A stretch of 64,000 bases of DNA from Cupriavidus pauculus. GTDB lineage: Bacteria; Pseudomonadota; Gammaproteobacteria; Burkholderiales; Burkholderiaceae. Under the pieces are notes generated by a model. That model made no database searches. It was not told the DNA's origin and saw only the letters and a list, made by a program, of their open reading frames with translations. The DNA is taken from contig NZ_PJRP01000002.1 of the NCBI RefSeq assembly GCF_002858765.1, positions 666,598-730,597 of the forward strand, read 5' to 3'. Numbering within the stretch: the first letter of the stretch is position 1; each line of letters begins with the position of its first letter. A program made the position numbers and the translations under genes. Of the stretch, positions 16,055-25,517 are shown one piece after another.

Positions 16055-17155
16055 TTGCGTCCCAAAGTGGCCAGCCTCTCGTCACGTCATCCGCAGCAAC
16101 GGCCTTCGCGCGCGAAGGCCGCCGCCTATCCGTATCAGCCGGTCAAGGAACGCGGCACGACGCGGTCGTTCCTGCTCGCGTTGCTGATGCACCTGTTGCT
16201 TGGCATCGTGCTGTATTACGGCGTGCACTGGCAGAGCAGCACGCCGGTTGGTGCCGAAGCCGAACTCTGGGAAGAGGTTCCCGACGTTACGCCCGCACCG
16301 CCGCCGCGCCCGGTGGAGCAGCCGGTGCCGACGCCGCCGCAGCCGGCCGTGCGCAGCAAGGTCGAGGAAGAGGCTGACATCGCGCTAGAGCAGAAGAAGC
16401 GCAAGCAGGCCGAGGAAGCGGCCGCGCGCGAGGAAGCCGCACGCCGCGAACGCGAGCGCAAGGAGCAGGAACAGAAGGACGCGCAGCGCAAGGAAGAGCA
16501 GCGCCAGCAGCAGCTCGATGCGCAGCGCAAGGAAGACGCGAAAAAGAAGGCTGACAAGGACAAGGCTGACAAGGCTGCGCAGGAAAAGGCCGCCGAGATC
16601 GCCCGCGAAAAGGAAAAGGACAAGGCCGAGCAGCAGCGCAAGGAAGCCGATGCGAAGGCCAAGGCCGACGCCGACAAGCAGGCCAAGGCCAAGGCGGACG
16701 CCGAGAAACAGGCGAAGGCCAAGGCGGATGCCGATGCCAAGGCCAAGCGCGACGCCGCGGCCAGCGCGCAGCGCAAGAGCGAATTGGCGCGCCTGCAGGC
16801 GCTGGCCGGCGGTGGCAATGCGTCGTCGAGCGGCGGTGGCGTGGGTAGTGCCGCGGGTTCGGGGGCGGGTTCGGGCGGCAAGGCGTCGCCGGGCTATTCC
16901 GACCGGGTGCGCCGCAAAGTGAAGCCGAACATCATCTTCAACGGCACCGTGGAGGGCAATCCGTCGGCCGTGGTGGCAGTCCGCCTGGCCCCAGACGGCT
17001 CGATCCTGTCCAAGCGGTTGGCCAAGTCCAGCGGCGACGCCGACTGGGATAATGCCGTGTTACGCGCCGTGGAGCGTTCGGATCCGCTGCCGACCGACGA
17101 GGGTGGCAAGGCCCCGTCGTTTGAATTCACGATCACGTTCCGCCCCAAGGACTGA
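16055..17155 (+). CDS. tolA: Cell envelope integrity protein TolA
   Basis: A 366-residue protein spanning from inner membrane to periplasm. A membrane helix (SFLLALLMHLLLGIVLYYG) is followed by a Pro-rich stretch, a very long Lys/Ala/Glu-rich coiled-coil region (about residues 105-250), a Gly/Ser linker and a C-terminal TonB-like domain (VRRKVKPNIIFNGTVEGNPSAV). It starts only 6 bp after tolR. The start codon is uncertain: TTG at 16055 is given, GTG at 16067 is possible, and neither has a strong Shine-Dalgarno sequence, so coupling to tolR is likely. Confidence 0.93.
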   Translation: MRPKVASLSSRHPQQRPSRAKAAAYPYQPVKERGTTRSFLLALLMHLLLGIVLYYGVHWQSSTPVGAEAELWEEVPDVTPAPPPRPVEQPVPTPPQPAVRSKVEEEADIALEQKKRKQAEEAAAREEAARRERERKEQEQKDAQRKEEQRQQQLDAQRKEDAKKKADKDKADKAAQEKAAEIAREKEKDKAEQQRKEADAKAKADADKQAKAKADAEKQAKAKADADAKAKRDAAASAQRKSELARLQALAGGGNASSSGGGVGSAAGSGAGSGGKASPGYSDRVRRKVKPNIIFNGTVEGNPSAVVAVRLAPDGSILSKRLAKSSGDADWDNAVLRAVERSDPLPTDEGGKAPSFEFTITFRPKD

Positions 17156-17367
17156 CCGGCTGAGGATCGAGAGCGCCATGATTTGCAACATAATGCAACC
17201 TTCATCGTTGGCCGCCAGTCCCATCGCTACCATGAACGGTTGCCTGACGCGGCCGGCAGTGTGCAAGACGTACACGCACGGAGCATGCGCCAAGCTGCAT
17301 GCCGTTCCTGTGCCCGACTTGCTGTGCCCGCCGTACCGATGAATCCCAAAATCGACTGAGGAGCAGC

Positions 17368-18708
17368 ATGCGAAAGCTTTGGGTCCCTAACTGGCTGTCC
17401 CGGCGCCAGACCACCAAGATCACCCGCGACCAGGGCCGCCACGCGCTGATGGCCTGGCTGGCTGTGGCACTGATGTCGGCCGGCGCGGCGCACGCGCAGC
17501 TGAACGTGGAAATCACCGGCGTGGGCTCGAACCAGTTCCCGGTAGCCACCGCCAACTTCCAGGGCGAAGGCCAGGGCGCGCAGAACCTGACCGCTGTCAT
17601 CCGTTCCGACCTGACCAACAGCGGCCGTTTCCGCAATGTCGATCCGGCCGGTGCCACCGTCGCCGAATCGGCCCAGGTGGACCTGGGCAGCTGGAAGGCC
17701 AAGGGCGCCGACGCGTTCGTGGCCGGCAGCGTGACGCCGTCCGGCAATGGCCAGTACGAGGTGCGTTTCCGCCTGTACGACACGGTCAAGGGTCAGAGCC
17801 TTGGCGGCCTGGCGTTCAACGTCAGCCAGAGCCAGCTGCGCGTGACCGCGCACAAGATCGCCGACTATATCTACGAAAAGTTGCTGGGCGAGCGCGGCGT
17901 ATTTGCCACGCGTCTGTCGTACGTGTCGAAGGTGGGCAGCCGCTACCAGCTGCTGATTTCGGATTCGGACGGCCAGAACGCCCAGGTGGCGCTGTCCAGC
18001 AGCGAGCCGATCATCTCGCCGTCGTGGTCGCCTGACGGCCGCCGCGTGGCCTATGTCTCGTTCGAGGCCAAGAAACCGGTGGTATACGTGCATGACCTGG
18101 CCACGGGCAAGCGCACGCTGGTGTCGAACCAGAAGGGCAATAACAGCGCGCCGTCGTGGTCGCCTGACGGCCAGCGTCTGGCCGTGGCGCTCTCGCGCGA
18201 TGGCAACACCCAGGTCTACCTGGTCAACGCCGACGGCTCCGGCCTGCGTCGCATCTCGCGCAGCAGTGCGATCGACACCGAGCCGCAGTTCTCGCCGGAT
18301 GGCCGCAGCATCTATTTCACCAGCGATCGTGGCGGTGCGCCGCAGATCTACCGTATGCCGGCCTCTGGCGAGGAATCCGGCGCAGCACAACGCGTGACCT
18401 TCAAGGGCAACTACAACGTCAGTCCGCGCGTTTCGCCGGACGGCAAGTACCTGGCCTACATCTCGCGTTCGGGCGGCTTCCGCCTGCAGCTGCAGGACCT
18501 GTCCAACGGTGACGTGACTTCTCTCACGGATACGTCCAACGACGAAGCCCCGAGCTTCGCCGCCAATGGCAAATACATCCTGTATGCCACCCGCGTTGGC
18601 GGCCGCTCGGTACTGGCGGCGGTCTCCACGGACGGCCGAACGAAACAGGTTCTGTCACTCCAGTCCGGCGAGGTTCGCGAGCCGTCCTGGGGTCCTTTCA
18701 TGCAGTAG
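17368..18708 (+). CDS. tolB: Tol-Pal system beta-propeller protein TolB
   Basis: A 446-residue periplasmic protein. After an Arg-rich n-region and a signal peptide ending AHA, an N-terminal domain leads to a six-bladed WD40-like propeller with repeated PSWSPDGRR / FSPDGRS / [10 protein letters not shown] motifs. It binds Pal and the TolA C-terminus. The ATG at 17368 is preceded by GAGGAG, which decides the start over an upstream in-frame ATG at 17299. A 212-bp gap after tolA has no recognised element. Confidence 0.96.
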   Translation: MRKLWVPNWLSRRQTTKITRDQGRHALMAWLAVALMSAGAAHAQLNVEITGVGSNQFPVATANFQGEGQGAQNLTAVIRSDLTNSGRFRNVDPAGATVAESAQVDLGSWKAKGADAFVAGSVTPSGNGQYEVRFRLYDTVKGQSLGGLAFNVSQSQLRVTAHKIADYIYEKLLGERGVFATRLSYVSKVGSRYQLLISDSDGQNAQVALSSSEPIISPSWSPDGRRVAYVSFEAKKPVVYVHDLATGKRTLVSNQKGNNSAPSWSPDGQRLAVALSRDGNTQVYLVNADGSGLRRISRSSAIDTEPQFSPDGRSIYFTSDRGGAPQIYRMPASGEESGAAQRVTFKGNYNVSPRVSPDGKYLAYISRSGGFRLQLQDLSNGDVTSLTDTSNDEAPSFAANGKYILYATRVGGRSVLAAVSTDGRTKQVLSLQSGEVREPSWGPFMQ

Positions 18709-18728
18709 AAAAAGAGGAGTCTCTCGCC

Positions 18729-19238
18729 ATGTCCCAAATGATGACCAAATCGCTCGCCCTGGCCGCACTGCTGGCCCTGGGCGCCTGCTCTTCCGGCGTA
18801 AAGCTGGACGACGCATCGAAGTCGGGTGCCAACCAGGGCGGCGCCCAGACCGATCCGCGCGCCGTGGCGCCGGTGGTTGCCGCCGACCCGCTGAACGACC
18901 CGAACAGCCCGCTGGCCAAGCGTAGCGTGTACTTCGACTTCGACAGCTACTCGGTCAAGTCGGAATACCAGAGCACGCTGCAAACGCACGCCCAGTACCT
19001 GGGTGGCAACAAGGGCCGCAAGATCCTGATCCAGGGCAACACCGACGAGCGCGGTACCAGCGAGTACAACCTGGCCCTGGGCCAGAAGCGTGCCGAGGCC
19101 GTGCGTCGCTCGATGTCGTCGCTGGGCGTGCCCGATTCGCAGATGGAAGCTGTGAGCCTGGGCAAGGAAAAGCCGAAGGCCACCGGCCACGACGAAGCTT
19201 CGTGGGCTGAAAACCGTCGCGCCGACATCGTCTACTGA
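18729..19238 (+). CDS. pal: Peptidoglycan-associated lipoprotein Pal
   Basis: A 169-residue outer-membrane lipoprotein. The lipobox LGAC ends the signal peptide (MSQMMTKSLALAALLALGAC). The OmpA-like C-terminal domain binds meso-diaminopimelate in peptidoglycan (VYFDFDSYSVK, IQGNTDERGTSEYNLALGQKRAEAVR). It lies 20 bp after tolB with an aagaggag Shine-Dalgarno sequence. Together with TolB and TolA it couples the outer membrane to the cell wall. Confidence 0.97.
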   Translation: MSQMMTKSLALAALLALGACSSGVKLDDASKSGANQGGAQTDPRAVAPVVAADPLNDPNSPLAKRSVYFDFDSYSVKSEYQSTLQTHAQYLGGNKGRKILIQGNTDERGTSEYNLALGQKRAEAVRRSMSSLGVPDSQMEAVSLGKEKPKATGHDEASWAENRRADIVY

Positions 19239-19256
19239 TCCACGGAATAATCCTTC

Positions 19257-20012
19257 ATGAAAGCTCGCGTTTCCACCCTGCTGTGGCTGGTCGCTGTCGC
19301 CGGCGGCCTGCCGGCAGCCAGTGCCGCACACGCCGGCGTCTTTGATGACGACGAGGCACGCAAGGCGGTGCTGCAACTGCGGGACCAGTTCAACGGTTTC
19401 CAAGCAACGGCATCGCAGCGTATCGACCAGAGCAGCCGCCAGCAGCTCGACATGCAGAACCAGCTGGAAGGTCTGCGTCAGGAAGTGGCTCGGCTGCGCG
19501 GTCAGAACGAGGTGTTGCAAAACACGGTGGACACGCTGCAGAAACAGCAGAAGGATTATTACGCGGACCTGGATGCGCGCCTGAAGAAATTCGAGCCGCA
19601 ACAGGTGACCGTGGACGGCAAGGAAGGGCTTGCACAGCCGACCGAAAAGGCTGAGTACGACGCGGCGCTGAAGCAGTTCCAGTCGGGCGATTTCAAGGGC
19701 GCGGGCAACGCCTTCTCGGCGTTTGCGAAGAAGTATCCGCAAAGCCCGTATTTGCCGCTGGCGCAGTTCTGGCTCGGCAATTCGCTCTACGCGCAGCGTG
19801 ACTACAAGGGTTCGACTTTCGTGCTGCAGAACATGGTGCAACAGTTCCCGACCCATGCGAAGGTACCGGACGCCATGATCGCCATCGCCAACAACCAGAT
19901 GGAATCGGGCCAGAAGGCAGCGGCCAAGAAGACGCTGGAGACGGTGGTGTCGAAATATCCGGGCACCGAAGGCGCCCAGGCCGCCAGCAACAGGCTGAAG
20001 ACGCTGAAGTGA
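19257..20012 (+). CDS. cpoB: Cell division coordinator CpoB (YbgF)
   Basis: A 251-residue periplasmic protein with a signal peptide ending AHA, an N-terminal trimerising coiled coil (DQSSRQQLDMQNQLEGLRQE) and C-terminal TPR repeats (YDAALKQFQSGDFKGAGNAF, SPYLPLAQFWLGNSLYAQRD, MIAIANNQMESGQKAAAKKT). CpoB links Tol-Pal constriction with septal PBP1b activity in E. coli. It is the last gene of the operon, 18 bp after pal and followed by an intrinsic terminator. Confidence 0.95.
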   Translation: MKARVSTLLWLVAVAGGLPAASAAHAGVFDDDEARKAVLQLRDQFNGFQATASQRIDQSSRQQLDMQNQLEGLRQEVARLRGQNEVLQNTVDTLQKQQKDYYADLDARLKKFEPQQVTVDGKEGLAQPTEKAEYDAALKQFQSGDFKGAGNAFSAFAKKYPQSPYLPLAQFWLGNSLYAQRDYKGSTFVLQNMVQQFPTHAKVPDAMIAIANNQMESGQKAAAKKTLETVVSKYPGTEGAQAASNRLKTLK

Positions 20013-20054
20013 CCGGCCGGGTCTGTCGACAGAGGTACGAAAGCCAGGAGAGAG

Positions 20055-20080
20055 CCCGCAATTTGCGGGTTTTTTCTTTT
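20055..20080 (+). terminator. Intrinsic terminator of the tol-pal operon
   Basis: CCCGC-AATTT-GCGGG forms a short GC stem-loop followed by a run of T broken by one C (tttttctttttt). It lies 43 nt after the cpoB stop and closes the plus-strand operon. Confidence 0.85.
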
Positions 20081-20250
20081 TTGGGCGGTGCAATGGCGGC
20101 ATCGCGCCCATCGGACGGCGATTCGGCCCATTCCCGCTCATCCCGCCCATCACCCCCGGCTGATCCTCCCCGGGACGTCAGCGCGCTAAAATACGCGATT
20201 CGCCCACCGAGGCGTGTTCGACAGCGCGCTTGTTCCGCGCGCACCCCATC

Positions 20251-20934
20251 ATGACCAAACGTGCAATCGTCCTGCTTTCCGGCGGCCTGGACTCCGCCAC
20301 CGTGCTCGCCATGGCCAATGCGGCCGGCTTTGAAACCTATGCGTTGTCGATGCGTTACGGCCAGCGCCATTCGTCCGAACTGGATGCCGCGAAGAAGGTG
20401 GCCTCCGCGCTCGGCGCCAAACGCCACGAGATCATCGACCTGGACCTGCGCCGCTTTGGCGGCTCGGCACTGACCGACGATACGATGGACGTGCCTGTGG
20501 ACGGCGCCACGGGGGGCATTCCGGTGACCTACGTGCCCGCGCGCAACACGATCATGCTGTCGCTGGCGCTAGGCTGGGCCGAAGCCATCGGCGGCCGCGA
20601 CCTGTTTTTTGGCGCCAATGCGGTGGACTACTCCGGCTACCCCGATTGCCGGCCCGAGTACGTCTCGGCATATGAAACGCTGGCCAACCTGGCAACCAAG
20701 GCCGGTGTCGAAGGCGATCGCTTCCGCGTGCATGCCCCGATCATCGACATGACCAAGGCCGAGATCATCCGCGCCGGCGTGAAGCTGGGCGTGGACTATG
20801 GCTTGACCGTGTCGTGCTACAAGGCCGACGACGAAGGCCGCGCCTGCGGGGTTTGCGATTCCTGCCGCATCCGCAAGGCGGGCTTCGAGCAGGCCGGCGT
20901 AGCCGATCCCACGCATTACCAGCCGGCTGCTTGA
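20251..20934 (+). CDS. queC: 7-cyano-7-deazaguanine synthase
   Basis: A 227-residue ATP-dependent enzyme making preQ0 from CDG in queuosine biosynthesis. The PP-loop SGGLDS is at residues 10-15, and the four C-terminal zinc Cys lie in [19 protein letters not shown]. The ATG at 20251 gives [12 protein letters not shown]; an upstream in-frame start at 20230 is unlikely. A TAAAAT hexamer at 20187-20192 is a candidate -10 element. No other queuosine gene is nearby. Confidence 0.95.
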   Translation: MTKRAIVLLSGGLDSATVLAMANAAGFETYALSMRYGQRHSSELDAAKKVASALGAKRHEIIDLDLRRFGGSALTDDTMDVPVDGATGGIPVTYVPARNTIMLSLALGWAEAIGGRDLFFGANAVDYSGYPDCRPEYVSAYETLANLATKAGVEGDRFRVHAPIIDMTKAEIIRAGVKLGVDYGLTVSCYKADDEGRACGVCDSCRIRKAGFEQAGVADPTHYQPAA

Positions 20935-21031
20935 GCGCCTGAACAAGCGGCCGGTCATGGCGAGAGGCGCCGCCAACGAGCGCCTCCGCTGAGAAAAAAT
21001 CAGAAATCCACGAGCCACCCCCAGTCACGAC

Positions 21032-22147
21032 ATGCCCGATATCGACATCCCCGCGCTGACGCACACCGTACTGCTGAGTACCTTCGTCCTGACCTTTCTG
21101 TTTGGCGCGGTGCTGCAGCGCACGCACTTCTGCACGATGGGCGCCATCTCCGACATCGTCAACATCGGAGACTGGAGCCGCATGCGCATGTGGGTCATGG
21201 CCATTGGTGTGGCGATGATCGGCACCGGCGTGCTGGCGTGGGCGGGGCTGATCGACCCGACCAAGACCATCTACACGTCGGCCAGGCTCGGCTGGCTGTC
21301 GGCGGCCGTGGGCGGGCTGATGTTTGGCTTCGGCATGGTGCTGGCGTCGGGCTGCGGCAGCAAGACGCTGGTGCGCATTGGCGCGGGCAACCTGAAATCG
21401 CTGGTGGTGTTCGTGTTTCTCGGCCTGTCGGCGTACATGACGCTGCGCGGGCTGTTCGGCGTGGTGCGCGTGAATACCGTGGATGCGGTGGTGGTGGCGC
21501 TGCCGTCGACCCAGGACCTGCCGTCGCTGGTGGCGCAGGCCACCGGCATGGCACGTGGCACGCTGCAACTGGTGCTGGGCGTGGCGATCGGCGCGGTGCT
21601 GGTGCTCTGGGCGCTGGTCGGCAATGGGTTCCGGACCTTCGACAACCTGCTGGGCGGCCTGGCCGTTGGGCTGATCATCGTCGGCATGTGGTACGTGTCG
21701 GGTCACCTCGGCTACGTGTCGGAAGACCCGAATACGCTGGAAGAACTGTTCATCGGTACCAACAGTGGCCGCATGGAAAGCCTGAGCTTTGTGGCGCCGT
21801 ACGCGTACACGCTGGACTGGCTGATGATGTTCAGCGACAAGAGCAAGGTGCTGACGATCGGCATTGTCAGCGTCTTCGGCGTGATCGCTGGCGCGGGTGC
21901 CTATGCGCTGGTGTCGCGCACGTTCCGATGGGAAGGATTCGGCAATGCCGAGGACGTGGCCAACCATATGGTGGGCGGCGTCCTGATGGGCGCGGGCGGC
22001 GTGACCGCGCTGGGCTGCACGATCGGCCAGGGCTTGTCCGGCGTGTCGACGCTGGCCATCGGTTCGTTCATCGTGTTCGCGACCATCATCGTCGGCGCGA
22101 TCCTGGCGTTCAAGTACCAGATGTGGCGTCTGGAGCGTATGGCCTGA
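21032..22147 (+). CDS. YeeE/YedE family sulfur-compound transporter
   Basis: A 371-residue polytopic membrane protein with about ten hydrophobic segments. It has the conserved Cys-Gly motifs of the YeeE/YedE (TsuA-like) family: VLQRTHFCTMGAISD, MVLASGCGSKTLVRIGAGN and ALGCTIGQGLSGVS. Characterised members take up thiosulfate through a chain of Cys; here the substrate is inferred only as a sulfur compound. There is no TusA-like (YeeD) partner next door. It lies between queC and tRNA-Lys. Confidence 0.85.
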   Translation: MPDIDIPALTHTVLLSTFVLTFLFGAVLQRTHFCTMGAISDIVNIGDWSRMRMWVMAIGVAMIGTGVLAWAGLIDPTKTIYTSARLGWLSAAVGGLMFGFGMVLASGCGSKTLVRIGAGNLKSLVVFVFLGLSAYMTLRGLFGVVRVNTVDAVVVALPSTQDLPSLVAQATGMARGTLQLVLGVAIGAVLVLWALVGNGFRTFDNLLGGLAVGLIIVGMWYVSGHLGYVSEDPNTLEELFIGTNSGRMESLSFVAPYAYTLDWLMMFSDKSKVLTIGIVSVFGVIAGAGAYALVSRTFRWEGFGNAEDVANHMVGGVLMGAGGVTALGCTIGQGLSGVSTLAIGSFIVFATIIVGAILAFKYQMWRLERMA

Positions 22148-22171
22148 GTGTCCGCGCGGCATGCCCGAAAC

Positions 22172-22200
22172 TTGACACCCCATAGGGGGCTCCCTATAAT
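22172..22200 (+). promoter_or_regulatory. Full-consensus sigma70 promoter of tRNA-Lys
   Basis: TTGACA at 22172-22177, a 17-bp spacer and TATAAT at 22195-22200 match the sigma70 consensus perfectly. The tRNA begins 19 bp after the -10 box. The GC-rich start region (cgcgg) is the type of discriminator seen at stringently controlled stable-RNA promoters. Confidence 0.9.
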
Positions 22201-22218
22201 CGCGGATTCAGTTTTTCC

Positions 22219-22294
22219 GGGTCGTTAGCTCAGTCGGTAGAGCAGCGGACTTTTAATCCGTTGGTCGCGTGTTCGAGTCACGCACGACCCACCA
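22219..22294 (+). tRNA. tRNA-Lys (anticodon TTT)
   Basis: A complete cloverleaf: the acceptor arms GGGTCGT and ACGACCC pair over 7 bp, the D loop contains AGCTCAGTCGGTAGAGC, the anticodon loop CTTTTAA carries TTT, and the T arm holds GTTCGAGTC. The discriminator is A, and CCA is encoded. No repeat of the tRNA 3' end was noticed downstream, so there is no sign of an integrated element. Confidence 0.98.
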
Positions 22295-22306
22295 GCATTC
22301 CCAGAA

Positions 22307-22340
22307 GGGCCTGTGGCGAAAGTCACAGGCCCTTTTGTTT
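22307..22340 (+). terminator. Intrinsic terminator after tRNA-Lys
   Basis: The arms GGGCCTGTG and CACAGGCCC (9-bp stem, 8-nt loop) are followed by TTTTGTTTT. It lies 12 nt past the tRNA CCA end. Confidence 0.92.
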
Positions 22341-22500
22341 TGCCTGCGTTTTGCCTGCTCGATTTGTTCGCCCATGCTTGCCCGCTCCGGCAGCCCACCT
22401 CTTCGGTCCATGCGCAAACGCACGTAACAGATCGGGCAGCGTGCGGCGGCGCTGCCTAGAATGAATTTCCCGGTTCCCGAAAGGCCAATGCGCAGACACT

Positions 22501-23376
22501 ATGCAGCGGATTGCAGGCCACCTGGCTTTCTTCGTTGTCCTGGCATTGTGGGTTGCCGATCTGACGTGGGCTTCCGATGTCTCATGCCCGCAAAGCTATC
22601 GCCCACGTTGTGATGTTTCCGCCCCGGCCGGGACGCTCTGTGCGGACCCGGTCCGGCAGCATGTGCGCGGTTCGCAGTTGATCTGCGAGTACGCGATGCT
22701 GCACGAAACCTACGAGGGCATCTACGCGGACCAGCAACGCAGGCGGTACGCCGGAACGTTGCGCAAGAGTGATCTGGACGCCTGGCGCAGGGCGCGCGAC
22801 GCATGTACGACCGTACGGTGTCTCGACCAGCTGTTCGCGGATTGGCGCAGGGCGCCACAGGGACCCGCCACGCGCGATTGGACGACACCGAAACCGCCAG
22901 CGATTGCCGACAACCGGGCGGTCAGGCGAACGCCGCCGGCTTTGCCGACGCCTCGCGCCATGCCGGGCAGGGATGCGGAAATGGCGGCGGTGGATGCCGC
23001 GGAGGATCTGCATCCGCCTGCCCCCACCTTCGAGTCGGTGCCGACGTCGCTGCGCGATTCGTTGCAGCCACTGCCACCGGTATCCGCGCGCGCGGCTAGC
23101 AGGGCGAACAATGCCCCGGCGCCGTTCGGATGGCTGGCCTGGCTGTCGTGGATCGTGGTGGTGCTGGCGGCCAGCGGTGGCTTCTATTGGCTGGTCGTGC
23201 GCAAGCAGGCCGCGCGCTATCTGGATGCGGCATTTGCTTCGGCTTCCGCCGGGCTGTCTTGGCTCAAGACCCTGCCGACCCTGGCCTTCATCCTCACCGG
23301 TCTCGCGCTGTTGAACGGCGTGTTGCTTGTCGTTCTGCTAGGCGGTTGGCCGATGCATATTCCCGGCGTCAATTAA
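22501..23376 (+). CDS. Hypothetical exported/membrane protein with LprI-like N-terminal Cys domain
   Basis: No firm family was recognised. The 291 residues begin with a signal peptide (to about WAS), then a Cys-rich domain: CPQSYRPRCDV, LICEYAMLHETYEGIYADQ, WRRARDACTTVRCLDQLFADW. The ICxxxxLxxxYxxxYxxQ...W...RDAC...CL order resembles the lysozyme-inhibitor LprI-like N-terminal domain; this is pattern-based inference. A Pro/Ala-rich linker follows (about residues 115-205), then two membrane helices, WLAWLSWIVVVLAASGGFYW and a C-terminal one. It ends 104 bp before the diguanylate cyclase, with which it may share a transcript. Confidence 0.5.
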   Translation: MQRIAGHLAFFVVLALWVADLTWASDVSCPQSYRPRCDVSAPAGTLCADPVRQHVRGSQLICEYAMLHETYEGIYADQQRRRYAGTLRKSDLDAWRRARDACTTVRCLDQLFADWRRAPQGPATRDWTTPKPPAIADNRAVRRTPPALPTPRAMPGRDAEMAAVDAAEDLHPPAPTFESVPTSLRDSLQPLPPVSARAASRANNAPAPFGWLAWLSWIVVVLAASGGFYWLVVRKQAARYLDAAFASASAGLSWLKTLPTLAFILTGLALLNGVLLVVLLGGWPMHIPGVN

Positions 23377-23480
23377 CCAGTCTGAGTTAGAGACACCCCG
23401 TAACGCCTCATTGACAATGCAACCAGACAAGGCTGGCCGCCCAGGCCGGCCATGGTGCATTCATCGACAGGGCCGGGCCC

Positions 23481-25517
23481 ATGGCCTGGCGCGGGAAGTC
23501 TCATATGCAGCAAGCTGGTGGCGGCGGTAGCCTGCCGGCCAATGAGCACGTACTGCGTGTCGTCTGGCCGTTTGTCCCGGTAGTTCTGGCGTTGGCATTG
23601 TTCTGCATCGCCAGCGTGGACGTGTTGTCCGCCGCACGCGGCTTCGTTGCCGGCGAAAGCCTCTGGACCAAGGGCCAGAAGGCGGCGGTCCTCCATCTGC
23701 TGCGCTACGCCGAAAGCCGCGACGAAGCCGAATACGACGCCTACCTGGCCGGCATCGCCGTGCCGCAGGGCGATCATCAGGCGCGCCTCGAACTCGAAAA
23801 ACCCGACTACGACCGTACCCGCGCGGTGCAGGGGCTGCTCACCGGCGGCAATCATCCCGACGACGTGCCCGGCATGATCCGGCTGTTCCGCTATTTCCGT
23901 CAGGTCCCGGAGATCGACGAGGCGATCGCGATCTGGGCTGCCGCCGACGTGGAAATCGCCCGGCTCGATGTCATGGCGCGGCGCCTGCGCGAGCGCGTGG
24001 CCGAGCACGGCTGCGACGCGGCCTGCGTCATGCCGCTGCAGCGCGATATTGCCGACATCGACGCATTGCTGACGCCCATGGAGGAAGCCTTCTCCGCCGC
24101 GCTGGGCAAGGCGTCGCGGCGCGTACGCGAGTTGTTGATCTGGAGTTCGGCCGGGCTGGCGGTGGCGCTGCTCGGCTGCGCATCGTGGATGTCTACCCGG
24201 GTGATGAGCCGCCAGCGCCAGCTCCGGCAGGCCCTGACGGTCAGCGAGGAGCGCCTGCAACTGGCCGTGGCCGGCAGTACCGATGGCTTGTGGGACTGGC
24301 ATCCGCATCGCGGCGAACTGTATTTTTCGCCGCGCTGTGCCGAGATGCTGGGCTATGGCGCGCAGGAACTACCGCAAGCGCGCGAGACACTGCTGGCCCT
24401 GATGCACCCGGCAGACGTGGCCGAATTCGACCGGCGCTTGGTGTTGCATGTACGTCAGGCCGTGCCCTACGACGTGGAGTTGCGCCTGCGCCGCAAGGGC
24501 GGCGGCTATCTGTGGGTCAGGGCCAGAGGACGCATGGTGCGCAGTGCCATTGGCAAGGCGACGCGCATGGCCGGCTCGCTGAGCGATATTTCCGACCGCA
24601 AGCGCTTCGAGGCGCAGTTGTTCGCCGAAAAGGAGCGTGCGCAAGTCACGCTGCAGGCCATTGGCGATGCGGTGATCACCACCGATGTCTGGGGGCGCAT
24701 CCAGTCGCTGAACCCCGTGGCGGAAACCATGACCGGCTGGACCGATGCCGAGGCCGCTGGCTGTTTCCTGCAACAGGTCTGCCGGCTGCACGACGAAGCC
24801 ACGCGCGAGCCGGTTGCCGACCTGATGCCGCGCGCCCTGGCGGGCACCTGGCCGGGTCAGATGGTGATGCTGCTGGAGCGCCGGGAGCCCGCAGCGCAGG
24901 GGGCCACGCTGGCGGTCAAGCCATCGGTGGCGCTGATTCGGGACAAGGGCGAACAGGCGATCGGCATGGTCGTCGTCCTGCACGATGTCAGCCTGGAGCG
25001 TGCCCACGCGGCGCAACTGGCGTACGAGGCCAGCCACGACCCGCTGACCGGCCTGGTCAACCGTCTGGAATTCGAGCGGCGCCTGGGCGCGGCGGTGACG
25101 CGCGCCCAGCATGAAGGCTGCACGCACACGCTGATGTATCTCGATCTCGATCAGTTCAAGGCCGTCAACGACACCTGCGGACACGCGGCGGGCGACGAAC
25201 TGATCTGCCAGATTGCCGATGTCATGCGCCATCAGCTTCGGCGCAGCGACACGCTGGCCCGGCTTGGGGGCGACGAATTCGCGGTGTTGCTGGAATATTG
25301 TGCCGCCACCGACGGCGAGCGCGTGGCGGAAGGGCTGCGCAGTGCCATCGCGGCCTACCGGTACCGCTGTCACGAGCATGAATTCTCGATCGGCGTCAGC
25401 ATCGGCCTGGTACGGGTCGACGAACGCACGGTGAAGCGCGAAGATGCGCTCGATGCGGCCGACCTGGCCTGTTACCGGGCCAAGCGCGAGGGCCGCAATC
25501 GCGTGCGGGTTGGCTGA
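23481..25517 (+). CDS. Membrane diguanylate cyclase with two PAS domains
   Basis: A 678-residue sensor predicted to make cyclic di-GMP. It has a membrane helix near residues 28-48, a helical periplasmic region of about 165 residues, a second helix near 215-237, PAS/PAC 1 (about 255-375, DGLWDWHPHRGELYFSPRCAE), PAS 2 (about 385-500) and a GGDEF domain. The active-site GGDEF is intact at 596-600, and an inhibitory I-site RxxD (Arg587-Asp590) lies five residues before it, so product inhibition is expected. No EAL domain follows. The sensed signal is unknown. ATG at 23505 is an alternative start. Confidence 0.9.
   Translation: MAWRGKSHMQQAGGGGSLPANEHVLRVVWPFVPVVLALALFCIASVDVLSAARGFVAGESLWTKGQKAAVLHLLRYAESRDEAEYDAYLAGIAVPQGDHQARLELEKPDYDRTRAVQGLLTGGNHPDDVPGMIRLFRYFRQVPEIDEAIAIWAAADVEIARLDVMARRLRERVAEHGCDAACVMPLQRDIADIDALLTPMEEAFSAALGKASRRVRELLIWSSAGLAVALLGCASWMSTRVMSRQRQLRQALTVSEERLQLAVAGSTDGLWDWHPHRGELYFSPRCAEMLGYGAQELPQARETLLALMHPADVAEFDRRLVLHVRQAVPYDVELRLRRKGGGYLWVRARGRMVRSAIGKATRMAGSLSDISDRKRFEAQLFAEKERAQVTLQAIGDAVITTDVWGRIQSLNPVAETMTGWTDAEAAGCFLQQVCRLHDEATREPVADLMPRALAGTWPGQMVMLLERREPAAQGATLAVKPSVALIRDKGEQAIGMVVVLHDVSLERAHAAQLAYEASHDPLTGLVNRLEFERRLGAAVTRAQHEGCTHTLMYLDLDQFKAVNDTCGHAAGDELICQIADVMRHQLRRSDTLARLGGDEFAVLLEYCAATDGERVAEGLRSAIAAYRYRCHEHEFSIGVSIGLVRVDERTVKREDALDAADLACYRAKREGRNRVRVG

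Noticed and set aside
18456..20153. 565-residue minus-strand open frame opposite tolB/pal/cpoB
   Set aside because: Antisense shadow of three well-identified Tol-Pal genes.
22219..22500. Possible integrative-element attachment site at tRNA-Lys
   Set aside because: No integrase, no repeat of the tRNA 3' end and no shift in composition downstream. The following genes look chromosomal.
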